Of a stretch of DNA of 64,000 bases, positions 11,396-23,475 are shown in pieces. The stretch covers positions 14,298,716-14,362,715 of the forward strand of contig CM026400.1 of assembly GCA_014843695.1 (NCBI GenBank), written 5' to 3'. The stretch comes from Archivesica marissinica (lineage: Eukaryota; Mollusca; Bivalvia; Venerida; Vesicomyidae). The translations under genes and the position numbers were made by a program. Position 1 is the first letter of the stretch. The number at the start of each line of letters is the position of its first letter. The notes beneath the pieces are model-generated. The model searched no databases and was not told the DNA's origin. It saw only the letters and a list, made by a program, of their open reading frames with translations.

Positions 11396-11789
11396 TTTAT
11401 TTAGTACGAATATTTCTGAAAACGACAATAATTGTCACAACATGTTTTGTATAGGGTTGCCACCGCTACGTATAAATATAGTTGTACAAAATACAATGTC
11501 CTCAATCTTCATTAGCCTAAATATGATATGGCATTTTAGACAGACAATAAGCATCAATTACACAGTTGGGCAAAGACTGATAGGCACTTCTAATTCGGTT
11601 TTATAAAATTGGGTAAGATTGATAGATTAATTATGTACAGTATCAATCATTGCGCATTAATTCAGTTATGGCGTACCGGTTCCCTAGAAACTGTTAACGG
11701 TCATTTTCATATTAATGCGCCTTAACTAAATAAGGTTAGGGTTAGAGTTAGCGTGATAGTGGCGCATAGTTGATTGACGTATAGTATTT
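11396..11789. other. Intergenic, nothing recognised
   Basis: AT-rich, no exon-like segment, no tandem array. Confidence 0.5.
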
Positions 11790-12012
11790 GTGGAAGTCGT
11801 GTTAGCGCAGTGGTAGCGCGTTCGCTGCAAGTGCGAACGGCCCGGAGTTCGAGCCCCATTGGAGCCGTTACGATTATGCCCTTAGACAAGGCATTTAAAT
11901 TCCACGTTGCCTCTTCTCTCTCCCTCGTGGCGAGGGATTGCACAAGGAATAAGGTCTCGAGAGTGATTTATATAAGTTGTAAGACTTGTTTCGCAATCGA
12001 GCTAAACTAAAT
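11790..12012 (+). mobile_element. tRNA-derived SINE, family B
   Basis: Head GTGGAAGTCGTGTTAGCGCA with the B-box-like GAGTTCGAGCCCC, the body, and a tail ending CAATCGAGCTAAACTAAAT. Confidence 0.88.
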
Positions 12013-12039
12013 GATTAATTTAGTGAAAGATGAAATGTA

Positions 12040-12996
12040 GAGAAACTATATATAATATGTTATGGAATATGATGATATATGGAATTGAGTAGAGAAACTA
12101 TATATAATATGCTATGGAATATGATGATATATGGAATTGTCTAGTAGAGAAACTATATATAATATGTTATGGAATATGATAATATATGGAATTGTCTAGT
12201 AGAGAAACTATATATAATATGTTATGGAATATGATGATATATGGAATTGAGTAGAGAAACTATATATAATATGCTATGGAATATGATGATATATGGAATT
12301 GTCTAGTAGAGAAACTATATATAATATGTTATGGAATATGATAATATATGGAATTGTCTAGTAGAGAAACTATATATAATATGTTATGGAATATGATGAT
12401 ATATGGAATTGAGTAGAGAAACTATATATAATATGCTATGGAATATGATGATATATGGAATTGTCTAGTAGAGAAACTATATATAATATGTTATGGAATA
12501 TGATAATATATGGAATTGTCTAGTAGAGAAACTATATATAATATGTTATGGAATATGATGATATATGGAATTGAGTAGAGAAACTATATATAATATGCTA
12601 TGGAATATGATGATATATGGAATTGTCTAGTAGAGAAACTATATATAATATGTTATGGAATATGATGATATATGGAATTGTCTAGTAGAGAAACTATATA
12701 TAATATGTTATGGAATATGATGATATATGGAATTGTCTAGTAGAGAAACTATATATAATATGTTATGGAATATGATGATATATGGAATTGTCTAGTAGAG
12801 AAACTATATATAATATGTTATGGAATATGATGATATATGGAATTGTCTAGTAGAGAAACTATATATAATATGTTATGGAATATGATGATATATGGAATTG
12901 TCTAGTAGAGAAACTATATATAATATGTTATGGAATATGATGATATATGGAATTGTCTAGTAGAGAAACTATATATAATATGTTATGGAATATGAT
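12040..12996. repeat. AT-rich 52/55-bp satellite with 162-bp higher-order unit
   Basis: Tandem units of GAGAAACTATATATAATATG and ATGGAATATGATGATATATG. In the left half three variants (joined by GAGTAG or GTCTAGTAG, with GCTATGG or GTTATGG, GATGAT or GATAAT) cycle with a period of about 162 bp. From about 12620 on, only one 55-bp variant is repeated. The array runs into the sequence gap. Confidence 0.93.
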
Positions 12997-13996
12997 NNNN
13001 NNNNNNNNNNNNNNNNNNNNNNNNNNNNNNNNNNNNNNNNNNNNNNNNNNNNNNNNNNNNNNNNNNNNNNNNNNNNNNNNNNNNNNNNNNNNNNNNNNNN
13101 NNNNNNNNNNNNNNNNNNNNNNNNNNNNNNNNNNNNNNNNNNNNNNNNNNNNNNNNNNNNNNNNNNNNNNNNNNNNNNNNNNNNNNNNNNNNNNNNNNNN
13201 NNNNNNNNNNNNNNNNNNNNNNNNNNNNNNNNNNNNNNNNNNNNNNNNNNNNNNNNNNNNNNNNNNNNNNNNNNNNNNNNNNNNNNNNNNNNNNNNNNNN
13301 NNNNNNNNNNNNNNNNNNNNNNNNNNNNNNNNNNNNNNNNNNNNNNNNNNNNNNNNNNNNNNNNNNNNNNNNNNNNNNNNNNNNNNNNNNNNNNNNNNNN
13401 NNNNNNNNNNNNNNNNNNNNNNNNNNNNNNNNNNNNNNNNNNNNNNNNNNNNNNNNNNNNNNNNNNNNNNNNNNNNNNNNNNNNNNNNNNNNNNNNNNNN
13501 NNNNNNNNNNNNNNNNNNNNNNNNNNNNNNNNNNNNNNNNNNNNNNNNNNNNNNNNNNNNNNNNNNNNNNNNNNNNNNNNNNNNNNNNNNNNNNNNNNNN
13601 NNNNNNNNNNNNNNNNNNNNNNNNNNNNNNNNNNNNNNNNNNNNNNNNNNNNNNNNNNNNNNNNNNNNNNNNNNNNNNNNNNNNNNNNNNNNNNNNNNNN
13701 NNNNNNNNNNNNNNNNNNNNNNNNNNNNNNNNNNNNNNNNNNNNNNNNNNNNNNNNNNNNNNNNNNNNNNNNNNNNNNNNNNNNNNNNNNNNNNNNNNNN
13801 NNNNNNNNNNNNNNNNNNNNNNNNNNNNNNNNNNNNNNNNNNNNNNNNNNNNNNNNNNNNNNNNNNNNNNNNNNNNNNNNNNNNNNNNNNNNNNNNNNNN
13901 NNNNNNNNNNNNNNNNNNNNNNNNNNNNNNNNNNNNNNNNNNNNNNNNNNNNNNNNNNNNNNNNNNNNNNNNNNNNNNNNNNNNNNNNNNNNNNNN
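12997..13996. other. Assembly gap of 1,000 N
   Basis: Exactly 1,000 unresolved bases, a round number that suggests an arbitrary scaffolding gap. The satellite enters from the left but the right flank at 13997 is unrelated sequence, so the array end is missing. Confidence 0.98.
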
Positions 13997-14110
13997 TTAT
14001 CGTGACCTGCTCGCCATATCTATCACATCACCATAGATATTAACTGGGACTACATGAGATTATGGCCTGCATTATGAACATTAGTGATAAATCGATTGTG
14101 AAAATGTGTA
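13997..14110 (-). repeat. Fragment of the 124-bp dispersed tandem element
   Basis: Reverse-oriented piece with 'ccatagatattaactggg' and 'actacatgagatt', matching the element arrayed at 35396-35845 and 42080-42400. Confidence 0.65.
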
Positions 14111-14149
14111 ATCGATTATAATCAACGAGTCTTTATTTATTTTTTATTT

Positions 14150-14632
14150 TTTTTGAACCACGTTTAAGGCCAGTTTATTTTCCTCGTCATAGGTGACCTG
14201 TGGGTCGAGGGCATCCCACAAGCACCTTACACTAATGTACATTTTTTAACGAGTAGAATAAACAAACGGCATGAATAATACTGTATATAAATATATCAAG
14301 TCATTATCATGTTGGCCTTAAAGTGGTGAAAAAATGTTCAGTTACACTATCAGAGTAGAGTCCATCATATCATTTATCAAGGCAATAGGAATTTATAATA
14401 AGCTGTGATATCAATTGTTAATCATGCCTTTGTAGTAATCATTCATTTATATATTACCTGTAATTAATCTTACGTCTTTATAACTTCTTAGTATTAATTT
14501 TTACGTAATGCATATACTTATATCGAATTTTATTTCATACACTCGACAATAAACATAACTTTAATGCGCGCTACATGACCTTAGATGTCGATGCGCCGTA
14601 AAACACCATTCATTCATTCATTCATTCATTCT
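14150..14632 (+). mobile_element. LINE 3' UTR and tail fragment
   Basis: Ends with TGCGCCGTAAAACACC followed by five to six ATTC tetranucleotides. The pattern is like the ...GCGCCGTTAAAC tail of the LINE at 26964-30801. The upstream boundary is uncertain and no coding sequence is left. Confidence 0.6.
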
Positions 14633-15279
14633 TAGAAAATAAAAGAAAAGAGAAAAGTGGTCTGCAGCCTACATTCTACCAAGTATTACAATTATTTTCA
14701 ATATAATTTTCAATTAAAACTTGTTAGCATATTGCTTCCATATTTCGTCAAATTCAAATAATTTGTTCTGTATTGAAGCTGTCTCAAGTTCAGTATCATA
14801 TAATAGTTTTAATCGACACATCAGATGTTGAACGGATGGTTTTATGTCTTTATTTTTGTCTCTTACTTTTATGTAGGTTTATATCTCAAATAAAACTACG
14901 ATTTACTATTAGACTACGATTATTTTATTAGCATTGCACGTTTGCAACAACAATTCTAACTGTATCTAGTACTAGACTTTTCACTAGTATGTCACTAAGT
15001 GTTCTGTCCTCTATTAACTTAAAAACTAATTTTATATCAGGTGGCAGTCCAGTAACTTAAAGTCTAGTACTCAGATGTAACTGAGTAACTAATTTGTCGA
15101 AACTAGTAACTTGTAAGTAATTTATTAGTACTAAATAGATTGTTAAACTCACAAATTAGATGGAATGATTTTGATTTATAACTATATCAATTGACTGATT
15201 AATAATCGATTATCTAATCGGTTTACCCGTCCGATTATTCCGATTAATCGATTATGGATTTTGAAACCGATGCACATCA
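14633..15279. other. AT-rich intergenic DNA, nothing recognised
   Basis: No gene. Bases 15190-15260 contain alternating ATCGATTA motifs that may be a DNA-transposon end, but no second terminus is found. Confidence 0.45.
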
Positions 15280-15360
15280 CTAATGAACATTGGTTTGGCT
15301 ACTACATTGTCAATGTATGTCGTATTGGTTATGGTGTCAAGAGGTGCTTCTATGAGGGAA
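15280..15360 (-). repeat. Fragment of the CCCTTTCCCTCATAGAAG repeat
   Basis: Reverse copy of the roughly 85-bp unit arrayed at 35128-35395, recognisable from 'tggtttggctactacattg' and 'ggtgcttctatgaggg'. Confidence 0.75.
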
Positions 15361-15669
15361 ATAGTTAAACTAAGGAAAATATATGCAAAGTAGAAGATGA
15401 TCTTAACGGACGGGTTTGGATATCTGAATTGAAGGTCAATGAGTTACTGGGGGTGCGTACACATTTAGTCTTAGTGTCACTGTCTTGTTCATTCCTATTG
15501 GTTGACGTTATTACCACGTCCAGCAATGTGCGATAATGAAATCTTCCCATTGTCTCTAACAATATATATCTGCACTTGTCATTCCGGAATCGCACCGATA
15601 ACACCTGATACTCACTGGACAGGTAAGTAGATTTCAATTTATTTGCTAGGAATTTTGATTGTTAACTTA

Positions 15670-16009
15670 CGGATCTGTAGTCCAGTGGTAACACGCTCGA
15701 CTGGTGGTAATCCAGGGATCGCAAGTTCGATCCCCCGTCTGACCCTAATAAAAATTAACAGTCTTTCAGGTGGGACGTTAAATCGAGGTATCGTGTAGGT
15801 ACTTTACACCGTGCACGTAAAAGAACCAGAGGAGACTCTGTCTGTATCATTGCACTATCCCCCGGTAGCGAAAAAATTAACAACCAGGTCTCGTATCGGT
15901 GCTTTACACACACTATCCTCCAAAAATTTAAAATGACGTAATCAATTCAGGAGTCGTCGCTCATATGGGCAACCGGTAGCGACGATAAATAAACGTAAAA
16001 CACACACAC
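15670..16009 (+). mobile_element. SINE family A with internal duplication
   Basis: Head and tail are normal, but about 60 bp in the middle are duplicated imperfectly (two GGTGCTTTACAC-like segments, two ACTATCC segments). This makes it longer than the usual 290 bp. Confidence 0.82.
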
Positions 16010-16327
16010 AGTCGATATTTATATCTGCATTTTGACGACTTATACGACATGAACAATTTACACGATATAAAAATAGGAGATGTTCTGCTTGTTAAAAGTA
16101 CACTCCACAGCGAATGCTTTCCATCTGCAGTAAAACAGGTGTGATCTGAATAACAAAAATAGCACAGATGTCTTTCAGAGGTGCACATTTTGTTTTATCA
16201 AACATATAAAAAATTTAAAGCGCCTAGTTCTCATATTTATTTGTAGCTTTACACTGGTCTTGAAAAATCATTTTCTGTTATGCTTTTCAATGAATGATAG
16301 AGCTTTCTCAGTGAAGGAAACCCACAT
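16010..16327. other. Intergenic, nothing recognised
   Basis: Unique-looking AT-rich sequence between two SINEs. I find no supported exon. Confidence 0.45.
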
Positions 16328-16478
16328 GGTGGTCACCAGATTGGACAGGTGGGTTTTTTCCGGGTACTCCGGTTTCCTCCCACATTAATGACCACATATA
16401 CGCTTTCATACGCGCTAACGAGAGTGATTAATATAAGTTGTTAAAACTGGCTTAGCAATCGTCGTAAACTATTTATTT
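16328..16478 (+). mobile_element. SINE family C, 5' truncated
   Basis: Lacks the tRNA head. Retains GGTGGTCACCAGATTGGACA through the shared tail with the AGTGATTAATATAAGTTG motif. Confidence 0.8.
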
Positions 16479-16777
16479 TAAAAACACACGGTTTTGAAAC
16501 AGTGAAAGTTGGCATTTTCTCCGTCACTGCTTGAGTTTCATAGTCCTCCTCGGTTGGATGCACTAATTTTCTGACACTCAAGAATAGTTAAATTATTAGA
16601 ATTATATTAGTTACTTTGCGTTCGTGATAATCAGCTTTTAGATTAGTGAATCTACTATGAAACAAAGGCCCCTTTAGGTGGTCCCTTGATAAACTAATAC
16701 CTTTACATATAACATATGCCTTGTTTCCATTCGACAATTAGATCGAATTGACCTAAGCTGGGTTGTTGAAACCTAAC

Positions 16778-17235
16778 GAACAAAACAAACTTATTCTCTC
16801 CGTTGCAGGTATACGCCTTGTTATAACGGTAACGAACAAAACAAACTTATTCTCTCCGTTGCAGGTATACGCCTTGCTATAACGGGTAACGAACAAAACA
16901 AACTTATTCTCTCCGTTGCAGGTATACGCCTTGCTATAACGGGTAACGAACAAAACAAACTTATTCTCTCCGTTGCAGGTATACGCCTTATTATAACGGG
17001 TAACGAACAAAACAAACTTATTCTCTCCATTGCAGGTATACGCCTTGCTATAACGGGTAACGAACAAAACAAACGTATTCTCTCCGTTGCAGGTATACGC
17101 CTTATTATAACGGGTAACGAACAAAACAAACTTATTCTCTCCGTTGCAGGTATACGCCTTGCTATAACGGGTAACGAACAAAACAAACTTATTCTCTCCA
17201 TTGCAGGTAAACGTCTTGTTATAACGGTAACGAAC
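16778..17235 (+). repeat. 56/57-bp minisatellite directly upstream of the GPCR start
   Basis: Eight copies of a unit with GAACAAAACAAACTTATTCT, then CTCCGTTGCAGGTATACGCC. The last copy ends a few bases before the ATG at 17240. Each unit contains a pyrimidine-rich stretch followed by CAG|GTAT, so it resembles a 3' splice site abutting a 5' splice site. The 180- and 156-codon open frames on the - strand are repeat artefacts. Confidence 0.93.
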
Positions 17236-17239
17236 TGAC

Positions 17240-17365
17240 ATGGACGCGTACCAAACGTTACAACTGGAATTGGTAGATGATTGTATCGCACACATAACTG
17301 CTATGTTGATGGAATTTCCTAATCTGGTGTTTGACGACTACCAGCAATTTGGGAACGCATCGCAG
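17240..17365 (+). CDS. GPCR exon 1 (extracellular N-terminus)
   Basis: Forty-two codons from ATG to a CAG|GTATGG donor. The phase is 0 and matches exon 2. The peptide begins MDAYQTLQLELVDD and ends in FGNASQ, which has an N-glycosylation sequon. It was chosen because the frame is open, the donor is good and the junction restores a plausible N-terminus. No transcript evidence is available. Confidence 0.7.
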
Positions 17366-19719
17366 GTATGGGACGGTATTAGCAATGCATTTATAAGCGT
17401 AGTTTGTATAATTACCAACATTAAATATTTAGGATATAATATTTTGTGGAAGTCGTGAGAACGCCGTGGAAGTCGTGAGAGTGCCAGGTGCGAAATGCCC
17501 GGAATTCGAGCAGTTGCGATTGTGCCCGTATGCATTTAAATTCAACGTTGCCTCTTCTCTCTCCCTCGTTTAGTTTAGTTTATGCAAATTTATTTTAGCT
17601 CGATTGCGAAACTAGTTCGTTCAACTTATATTAATCACTCTCGAGACCTCATTCCTGATGGAATCCATCGCCACGAGGGAGAGAAAAGAGGCAGTGTGGA
17701 ATTTAAATGCCTTGCCTAAGGGCACACTCGTAACGGCTCGTGGCGATGGATGCATCAGAAATGAAGTTAATATTAGCAAACATTAATTAAGTATGTAATT
17801 GCAATTAAAGTATTACTAGGAAAATCCGGAAATTGCCATTCATAAAACTTGCCAAACAAAATGGCGGCCTATATAAGATCTTATCGGTGTTTTGCTATTG
17901 TCCAGTGGTAACACGCTGGACTGGTAATACAGGGATCGATCCCCCGTCTGACCCTTATAAAATTAACAGTCTTTCAGATGGGACGTTAAACCGAGGTCTC
18001 GTGTCGGTGCTTTACACCGTGCACGTAAAAGAACCAGAGGATATTCTGGAATTGGTCTCTGTCTGTATCATGCACTATCCTCCAAAATCTAAAATAACTA
18101 TTCTCTTCAGGAGGCGTCGCTCATATCCATGGGCAACCGGTAGCGACGATAAATAAACGTAAAACACACAAACACGACTATTGTCACAGTGTTTTCACAG
18201 GTCGTGGGAACAATGTGTAGGCAAATCACTTCATCAAATAATCACATTAGTGTCCCAATCCACTGCATATGTAGATAATATATGCATCTGCCTGTAAATT
18301 AACTACACATATTTATTAAACGCATTGATCGACATATTAAAACAAGTTAAAACTTTATTTTACAACAATTGCGAAGCAAGTTATAACAACTTATATTAAT
18401 CACTCTCGTTGGCGCGGATGAAAGCGTAAATGTGGTCCTTAGTGTGGGAGGAAACCGGAGTACCCAGAGAAAACACACCTGTCCGATCTGGCGACCACTG
18501 TACCATCTCACATACTTCCGATATTGATGCACTGACTGATACTAAATATAAGTGTGCGCAATGACACATTCATTTTTCTTTTCAGCTCATAGAGTTATGC
18601 TTTGCAAACGGAATCAGTGAGAAGAATGAAAGTCTACAACAAAATGTGTTCATGATTACACAAGTGGACGCTCTTCTAAAGCTATATCTTCCGCCAGTGT
18701 TGGCGTGCATTGGTACATTCGGCAACATACTCTCGCTTGTTGTTATGTCAAAGCGTATTTTCAAGAATAGTACGAACAATTATTTGGCCGTTATCGCCGT
18801 AATGGATATGCTGGTGTTGTACATAGGACTACTGCGTATGTGGATAGAGAACTTCACTATTGGTATAGAGGCTGCCTCTAGCTGTATGTGTAAGATGGCC
18901 AACTTTCTGGGACATGCGAGTAGCGACACGTCAGTCTGGCTGATCTGTGCAGTGACCATCGAACGAGTCCTGGTTGTACAGTATCCAATTAAAGCAAAGC
19001 TATTATGTAACATACGTCGGACCCGGACCATCATTGTATGCATAATTATATTAATGTGCGTAGTCAATGCCCACCTAGCATGGACAACCGAATTACGTTA
19101 CGTTCAGCTTAGTAACACTGCAGTGGTTGGGAATTGCAACACTTCTGGGTCAGCTAAATTTATCTGGCCATGGTGTGACGCACTTATATATTCCTTTGCC
19201 CCGTCCATGGTCATTCTTGTATGCAATTCGCTCATAATCAGGAAGACCATGGCCGCAACAAGGCGGCGCTCTCGTATGCAAAACTATGAACTCGATACTA
19301 ACGTCAGTGTTAGCCTACATGGCAAGAGAGCTAGTACACAGAAATATAACATTAACTTGACCGTTTCATTACTGGCAATTTCATTCACATTCCTATTAAC
19401 GACATCACCGATTATTGTACTACACATCGTATCAGCGTGTTTTCCCGATCTTGCCGTGAATAACAAGCAGTTGGCAGAACTGCATTTACTGAGGACCATC
19501 TTTGAGCTATTGATGTACAGCAACCATAGCATTAATTTCTTTATTTATTATGCAATAGGGAGTAAGTTCCGGAGAAAGTTACACAATATGCTCGGTAGAT
19601 GCTGCAAAAGACATTACAATACATTCCCTATACTTCCAACACACAGAGCATCCACAACTGCGAATACTGGTAGGACACTGTCAAATCAAACTACCTGTTT
19701 GGAATTAACGAGGTTGTAG
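17240..19719 (+). CDS. Rhodopsin-class GPCR, neuropeptide-receptor-like (two exons)
   Basis: Plasma-membrane receptor that should couple an extracellular ligand, probably a small peptide, to heterotrimeric G proteins. Joining 17240-17365 to 18586-19719 gives 419 codons. Seven hydrophobic segments lie at about residues 74-96, 106-128, 140-166, 188-208, 242-262, 300-325 and 345-367. The TM1 GN (CIGTFGNILSL), the TM2 Asp (LAVIAVMDML) and the Cys before TM3 (SCMCKM) are present. DRY is replaced by ERV (TIERVLVVQYP), the TM6 CWxP motif is reduced to TTSP, and NPxxY is NHSINFFIYY. That NF variant is known from FMRFamide-type and related protostome peptide receptors. The N-terminus has an NAS and an NES sequon but no clear signal peptide. 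The start at 17240 is the only in-frame ATG in exon 1 with an open reading into the donor. The ligand is unknown. Confidence 0.85.
17449..17745. mobile_element. Two family B SINE pieces, tail-to-tail
   Basis: A + strand copy (17449-17570) begins GTGGAAGTCGTGAGAACG with a duplicated head start and stops after CTCTCCCTCG. It abuts a - strand copy (17573-17745) that lacks its tRNA head. The transcript of this intron could fold the shared body into a hairpin. Confidence 0.8.
17894..18174 (+). mobile_element. SINE family A
   Basis: The head starts inside the A box (TTGTCCAGTGGTAACACGCT) and lacks the B box consensus through a short deletion (GGGATCGATCCCCC). The tail is complete to GTAAAACACACAAACAC. 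Confidence 0.85.
18352..18530 (-). mobile_element. SINE family C, headless
   Basis: Reverse copy from the shared tail complement to the ATCTGGCGACCACTGTACC segment; no tRNA head. It ends about 50 bp before the GPCR exon 2 acceptor. Confidence 0.8.
18586..19719 (+). CDS. GPCR exon 2 (all seven TM segments)
   Basis: Opens at a CAG acceptor in phase 0 (LIELCFANGISEKNES) and ends at TAG 19717-19719. It holds all transmembrane segments and a cytoplasmic tail of about 50 residues containing CC (GRCCKRHY), a possible palmitoylation site. Intracellular loop 3 is basic and rich in Ser/Thr. The whole TM bundle in one exon is common in expanded invertebrate GPCR families. Confidence 0.88.
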   Translation, partial: LIELCFANGISEKNESLQQNVFMITQVDALLKLYLPPVLACIGTFGNILSLVVMSKRIFKNSTNNYLAVIAVMDMLVLYIGLLRMWIENFTIGIEAASSCMCKMANFLGHASSDTSVWLICAVTIERVLVVQYPIKAKLLCNIRRTRTIIVCIIILMCVVNAHLAWTTELRYVQLSNTAVVGNCNTSGSAKFIWPWCDALIYSFAPSMVILVCNSLIIRKTMAATRRRSRMQNYELDTNVSVSLHGKRASTQKYNINLTVSLLAISFTFLLTTSPIIVLHIVSACFPDLAVNNKQLAELHLLRTIFELLMYSNHSINFFIYYAIGSKFRRKLHNMLGRCCKRHYNTFPILPTHRASTTANTGRTLSNQTTCLELTRL

Positions 19720-19720
19720 T

Positions 19721-20010
19721 GTGTTTTTACGTTTTATTTATCGTCGCTACCGGTTGCCCATATGAGCGACGCCTCCTGAAGAGATTAGTCATTTTAGATG
19801 TTTGGAAGATAGTGCAATGATACAGACAGAGACCAATCCCAGAGTCTCCTCTGGTTCGCTTACGTGCACTGTGTAAAGCACCGACACGAGACCTCGGTTT
19901 AATGTCCCATCTGAAAGACTGTGCATTTTATTAAAGTCAGACTGGGGATCGAACCTGCGATCCCCGGATTACCAGTCCAGCGTATTAACACTGGACAACA
20001 GATCCGTCTG
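19721..20010 (-). mobile_element. SINE family A immediately after the GPCR stop codon
   Basis: Reverse copy whose tail end starts one base after the TAG at 19719. The proximal 3' UTR of the receptor is therefore antisense SINE sequence. The head reaches GATCCGTCTG at 20010 and has mutations in both boxes. Confidence 0.87.
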
Positions 20011-20245
20011 TTGTAGAGATAGCTAGATTTCTTTATTTATATAGGGTGGCCTAATTAGTTCTGAACTAATCTTCCTTAAGAGCCCGTAGTATCAAAAAGG
20101 CAAAATAATGCACTTACCTAGCAAACAAAATTCATGCATATCTTTACATAGCTTACAGTTCATAGCAGAGACCTCAAAAAGGAACAATAATTTGCTTACC
20201 TAGCAAGCAAGACATACACATAATGAGGGAACTCGTTGGCTTTTC

Positions 20246-21360
<1,115 letters not shown>

Positions 21361-21470
21361 ATGAATATATCTACAATGGTCTAATAACGCCAATAGAGAA
21401 TTGTATTATTATCGTAGCAAAATTCTTTATCTTTAAAAATAAACTCAACCAGTGTTCGTTTGTTTAAGGA

Positions 21471-21617
21471 ATGAATCGCGGATTAATAGTTTCCATCGGG
21501 GTATGAACTATAGTGAGTGTGGTTAAAGTGTGCGGAGGCCAAAGGCATCCACGCTAACTTTAAACACGACCAATGTAGTTCATACCCCGATGGAAACTAT
21601 TAGCCAGCGATTCATTA
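21471..21617. repeat. 147-bp inverted repeat (MITE-like hairpin)
   Basis: Left arm GAATGAATCGCGGATTAATA and TTTCCATCGGGGTATGAACT are mirrored by the right arm ending ATTAGCCAGCGATTCATTA. The arms are about 50 bp with a 45-bp spacer. No clear target duplication. Confidence 0.75.
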
Positions 21618-22387
21618 CTTATATTTACATTAATTATTCTGTTTAACGACACATCGAAAATATAGCACACTTTGCATTTAAAATGTTTTTAGTCCAGATT
21701 TGCAACTTACCGTGTCACGGAACAGGTAAATAGATCATCCTTGGAACAGCGTAAACTATAAGTCACGCCTTTTCTCGCGACGAACGTTGCCTAATAATGC
21801 GAATGCGCATGCCCGTAGCTTCAAGTGCGTGTGTAAGCTGCATATCATTAGTTGGAAACCCTCATGGGAAATTGTATGCAATCAGCGCACATACGTTCAT
21901 CTAAGGAAATACAATAGCGATGTAAATAAAGGAACGAGGTACAAAATCACATTGCATATTTAAAGGACAAAGTTGCTTCTCATAATAAAACACGGGATCA
22001 AATACATCTGTGTGCCAGTTTCTTAGCCCTGTGCACTCTAGTGGCAGATAAAATCACAATTGTAAACAGCAAAGAGCCTGATCTGGCTCTATGTTGTTTG
22101 CAAATGTGACATGGTATCAAATACATCTGTATGGCAGTTTCTTAGCCATGTGCACTCAACTCTAGTGTCAGATAAAATCACCATTGTCAACAACAAAGAG
22201 CCTGATCTGGACCTATGTTGTTTGCAAATGTGATATTATTTACTCCACAAAGGTTTCGGGGAAAAACGTTAAATAACACTATTTACGTATATGTTCATTT
22301 CAATCAGTAAAAAAACCCATCTTATTCTTTGTGACCTTTCGTTGAAACATTATTCTAAATAAAACGAAAATGCTTAAAACGTGCATT
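21618..22387. repeat. Intergenic DNA with a 125-bp direct duplication
   Basis: Bases 21990-22105 and 22110-22230 are direct repeats containing GTTTCTTAGCC, GATAAAATCAC and GAGCCTGATCTGG. The latter resembles the repeat at 53800-53950. No gene seen. Confidence 0.65.
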
Positions 22388-23110
22388 ATGTGTATATATG
22401 TATAAATAATGTGTTGAATGTATGTGTATATATGTATAAATAAGGTGTTGCACGTATGTGTATATATGTATAAATAATGTGTTGCACGTATGTGTATATA
22501 TGTATAAATAATGTGTTACACGTATGTGTATATATGTGTTGCACGTATGTGTATATATGTATAAATAATGTGTTGCACGTATGTGCATATATGTATAAAT
22601 AATGTGTTGCATGTATGTATAAATAATGTGTTGAATGTATGTGTATATATATATAAATAATGTGTTGAATGTATGTATAAATAATGTGTTGAATGTATGT
22701 GTATATATATATAAATAATGTGTTGAATGTATGTATAAATAATGTGTTGAATGTATGTGTATATATGTATAAATAATGTGTTGCACGTATGTGTATATAT
22801 GTATAAATAATGTGTTGCACGTATGTGTATATATGTATAAATAATGTGTTGCACGTATGTGTATATATGTATAAATAATGTGTTGAATGTATGTGTATAT
22901 ATGTATAAATAATGTGTTGAATGTATGTGTATATATGTATAAATAATGTGTTGAATGTATGTGTATATATGTATAAATAATGTGTTGCACGTATGTGTAT
23001 ATATGTATAAATAATGTGTTGCATGTATGTATACACATACATGCAACACATTATTTATACATATATACATAATGTATAAATAATGTGTTGAATGTATGTG
23101 TATATATAAT
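22388..23110. repeat. 34-bp minisatellite with an internal inversion
   Basis: Units of GTGTATATATGTATAAATAA followed by TGTGTTGCACGTAT or TGTGTTGAATGTAT; a few lack one segment. At about 23020-23075 the unit is present in reverse orientation (ACATACATGCAACACATTAT) before the forward form resumes. The three overlapping - strand frames of more than 200 codons are artefacts. Confidence 0.93.
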
Positions 23111-23258
23111 GTGTAATTTGACATTGTAATGACATGCAAATGAAATAAACTTTTTAAAAAAAAGGTTTATGTTCAAATTGTCGCAAGACCAACCTGTCTT
23201 TCAGAAAGACAGACGGACATGTGGATGGTAAACTTCAAGCAGTGTTAATGATTATTGT

Positions 23259-23475
23259 AGTTTATACAAATTTATTTTAGCTCGATTGCGAAACAAGTTC
23301 TTACAACCTATATTAATCACTCTGGAGACCTCATTCCTGATGGAATCCATCACCACGAGGGAGTGAGAAGAGGCAACGTGGAATTTAAATGCCGTGACTT
23401 GCCATGTGCTCCAGCGGGGCCTTTCGCACCTGAAGCAAACGCGCTACGACTGCACTATCACAATGTCCACATTAG
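23259..23475 (-). mobile_element. SINE family B, diverged
   Basis: The reverse tail TTTATTTTAGCTCGATTGCG and the body are intact. The head region carries a 20-bp rearrangement near GTGACTTGCCATGTGCTCC. Confidence 0.8.

Larger units (their letters stand above)
17366..18585 (+). other. GPCR intron 1
   Basis: Bounded by GTATGG and a pyrimidine-rich TTTTTCTTTTCAG. It holds four SINE segments (family B in both orientations, A and C) and otherwise nothing recognised. Confidence 0.7.

Noticed and set aside
12040..12996. CRISPR-like direct repeats
   Set aside because: Units are contiguous with no unique spacers, and the DNA is from a eukaryote. The same holds for all other arrays in the window.
12947..14043. 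352-codon frames crossing the gap
   Set aside because: Consist of N and satellite sequence.
22355..23139. Three overlapping - strand frames of more than 200 codons (THYLYIYTHTFN-like)
   Set aside because: Only the 34-bp minisatellite read in three frames.
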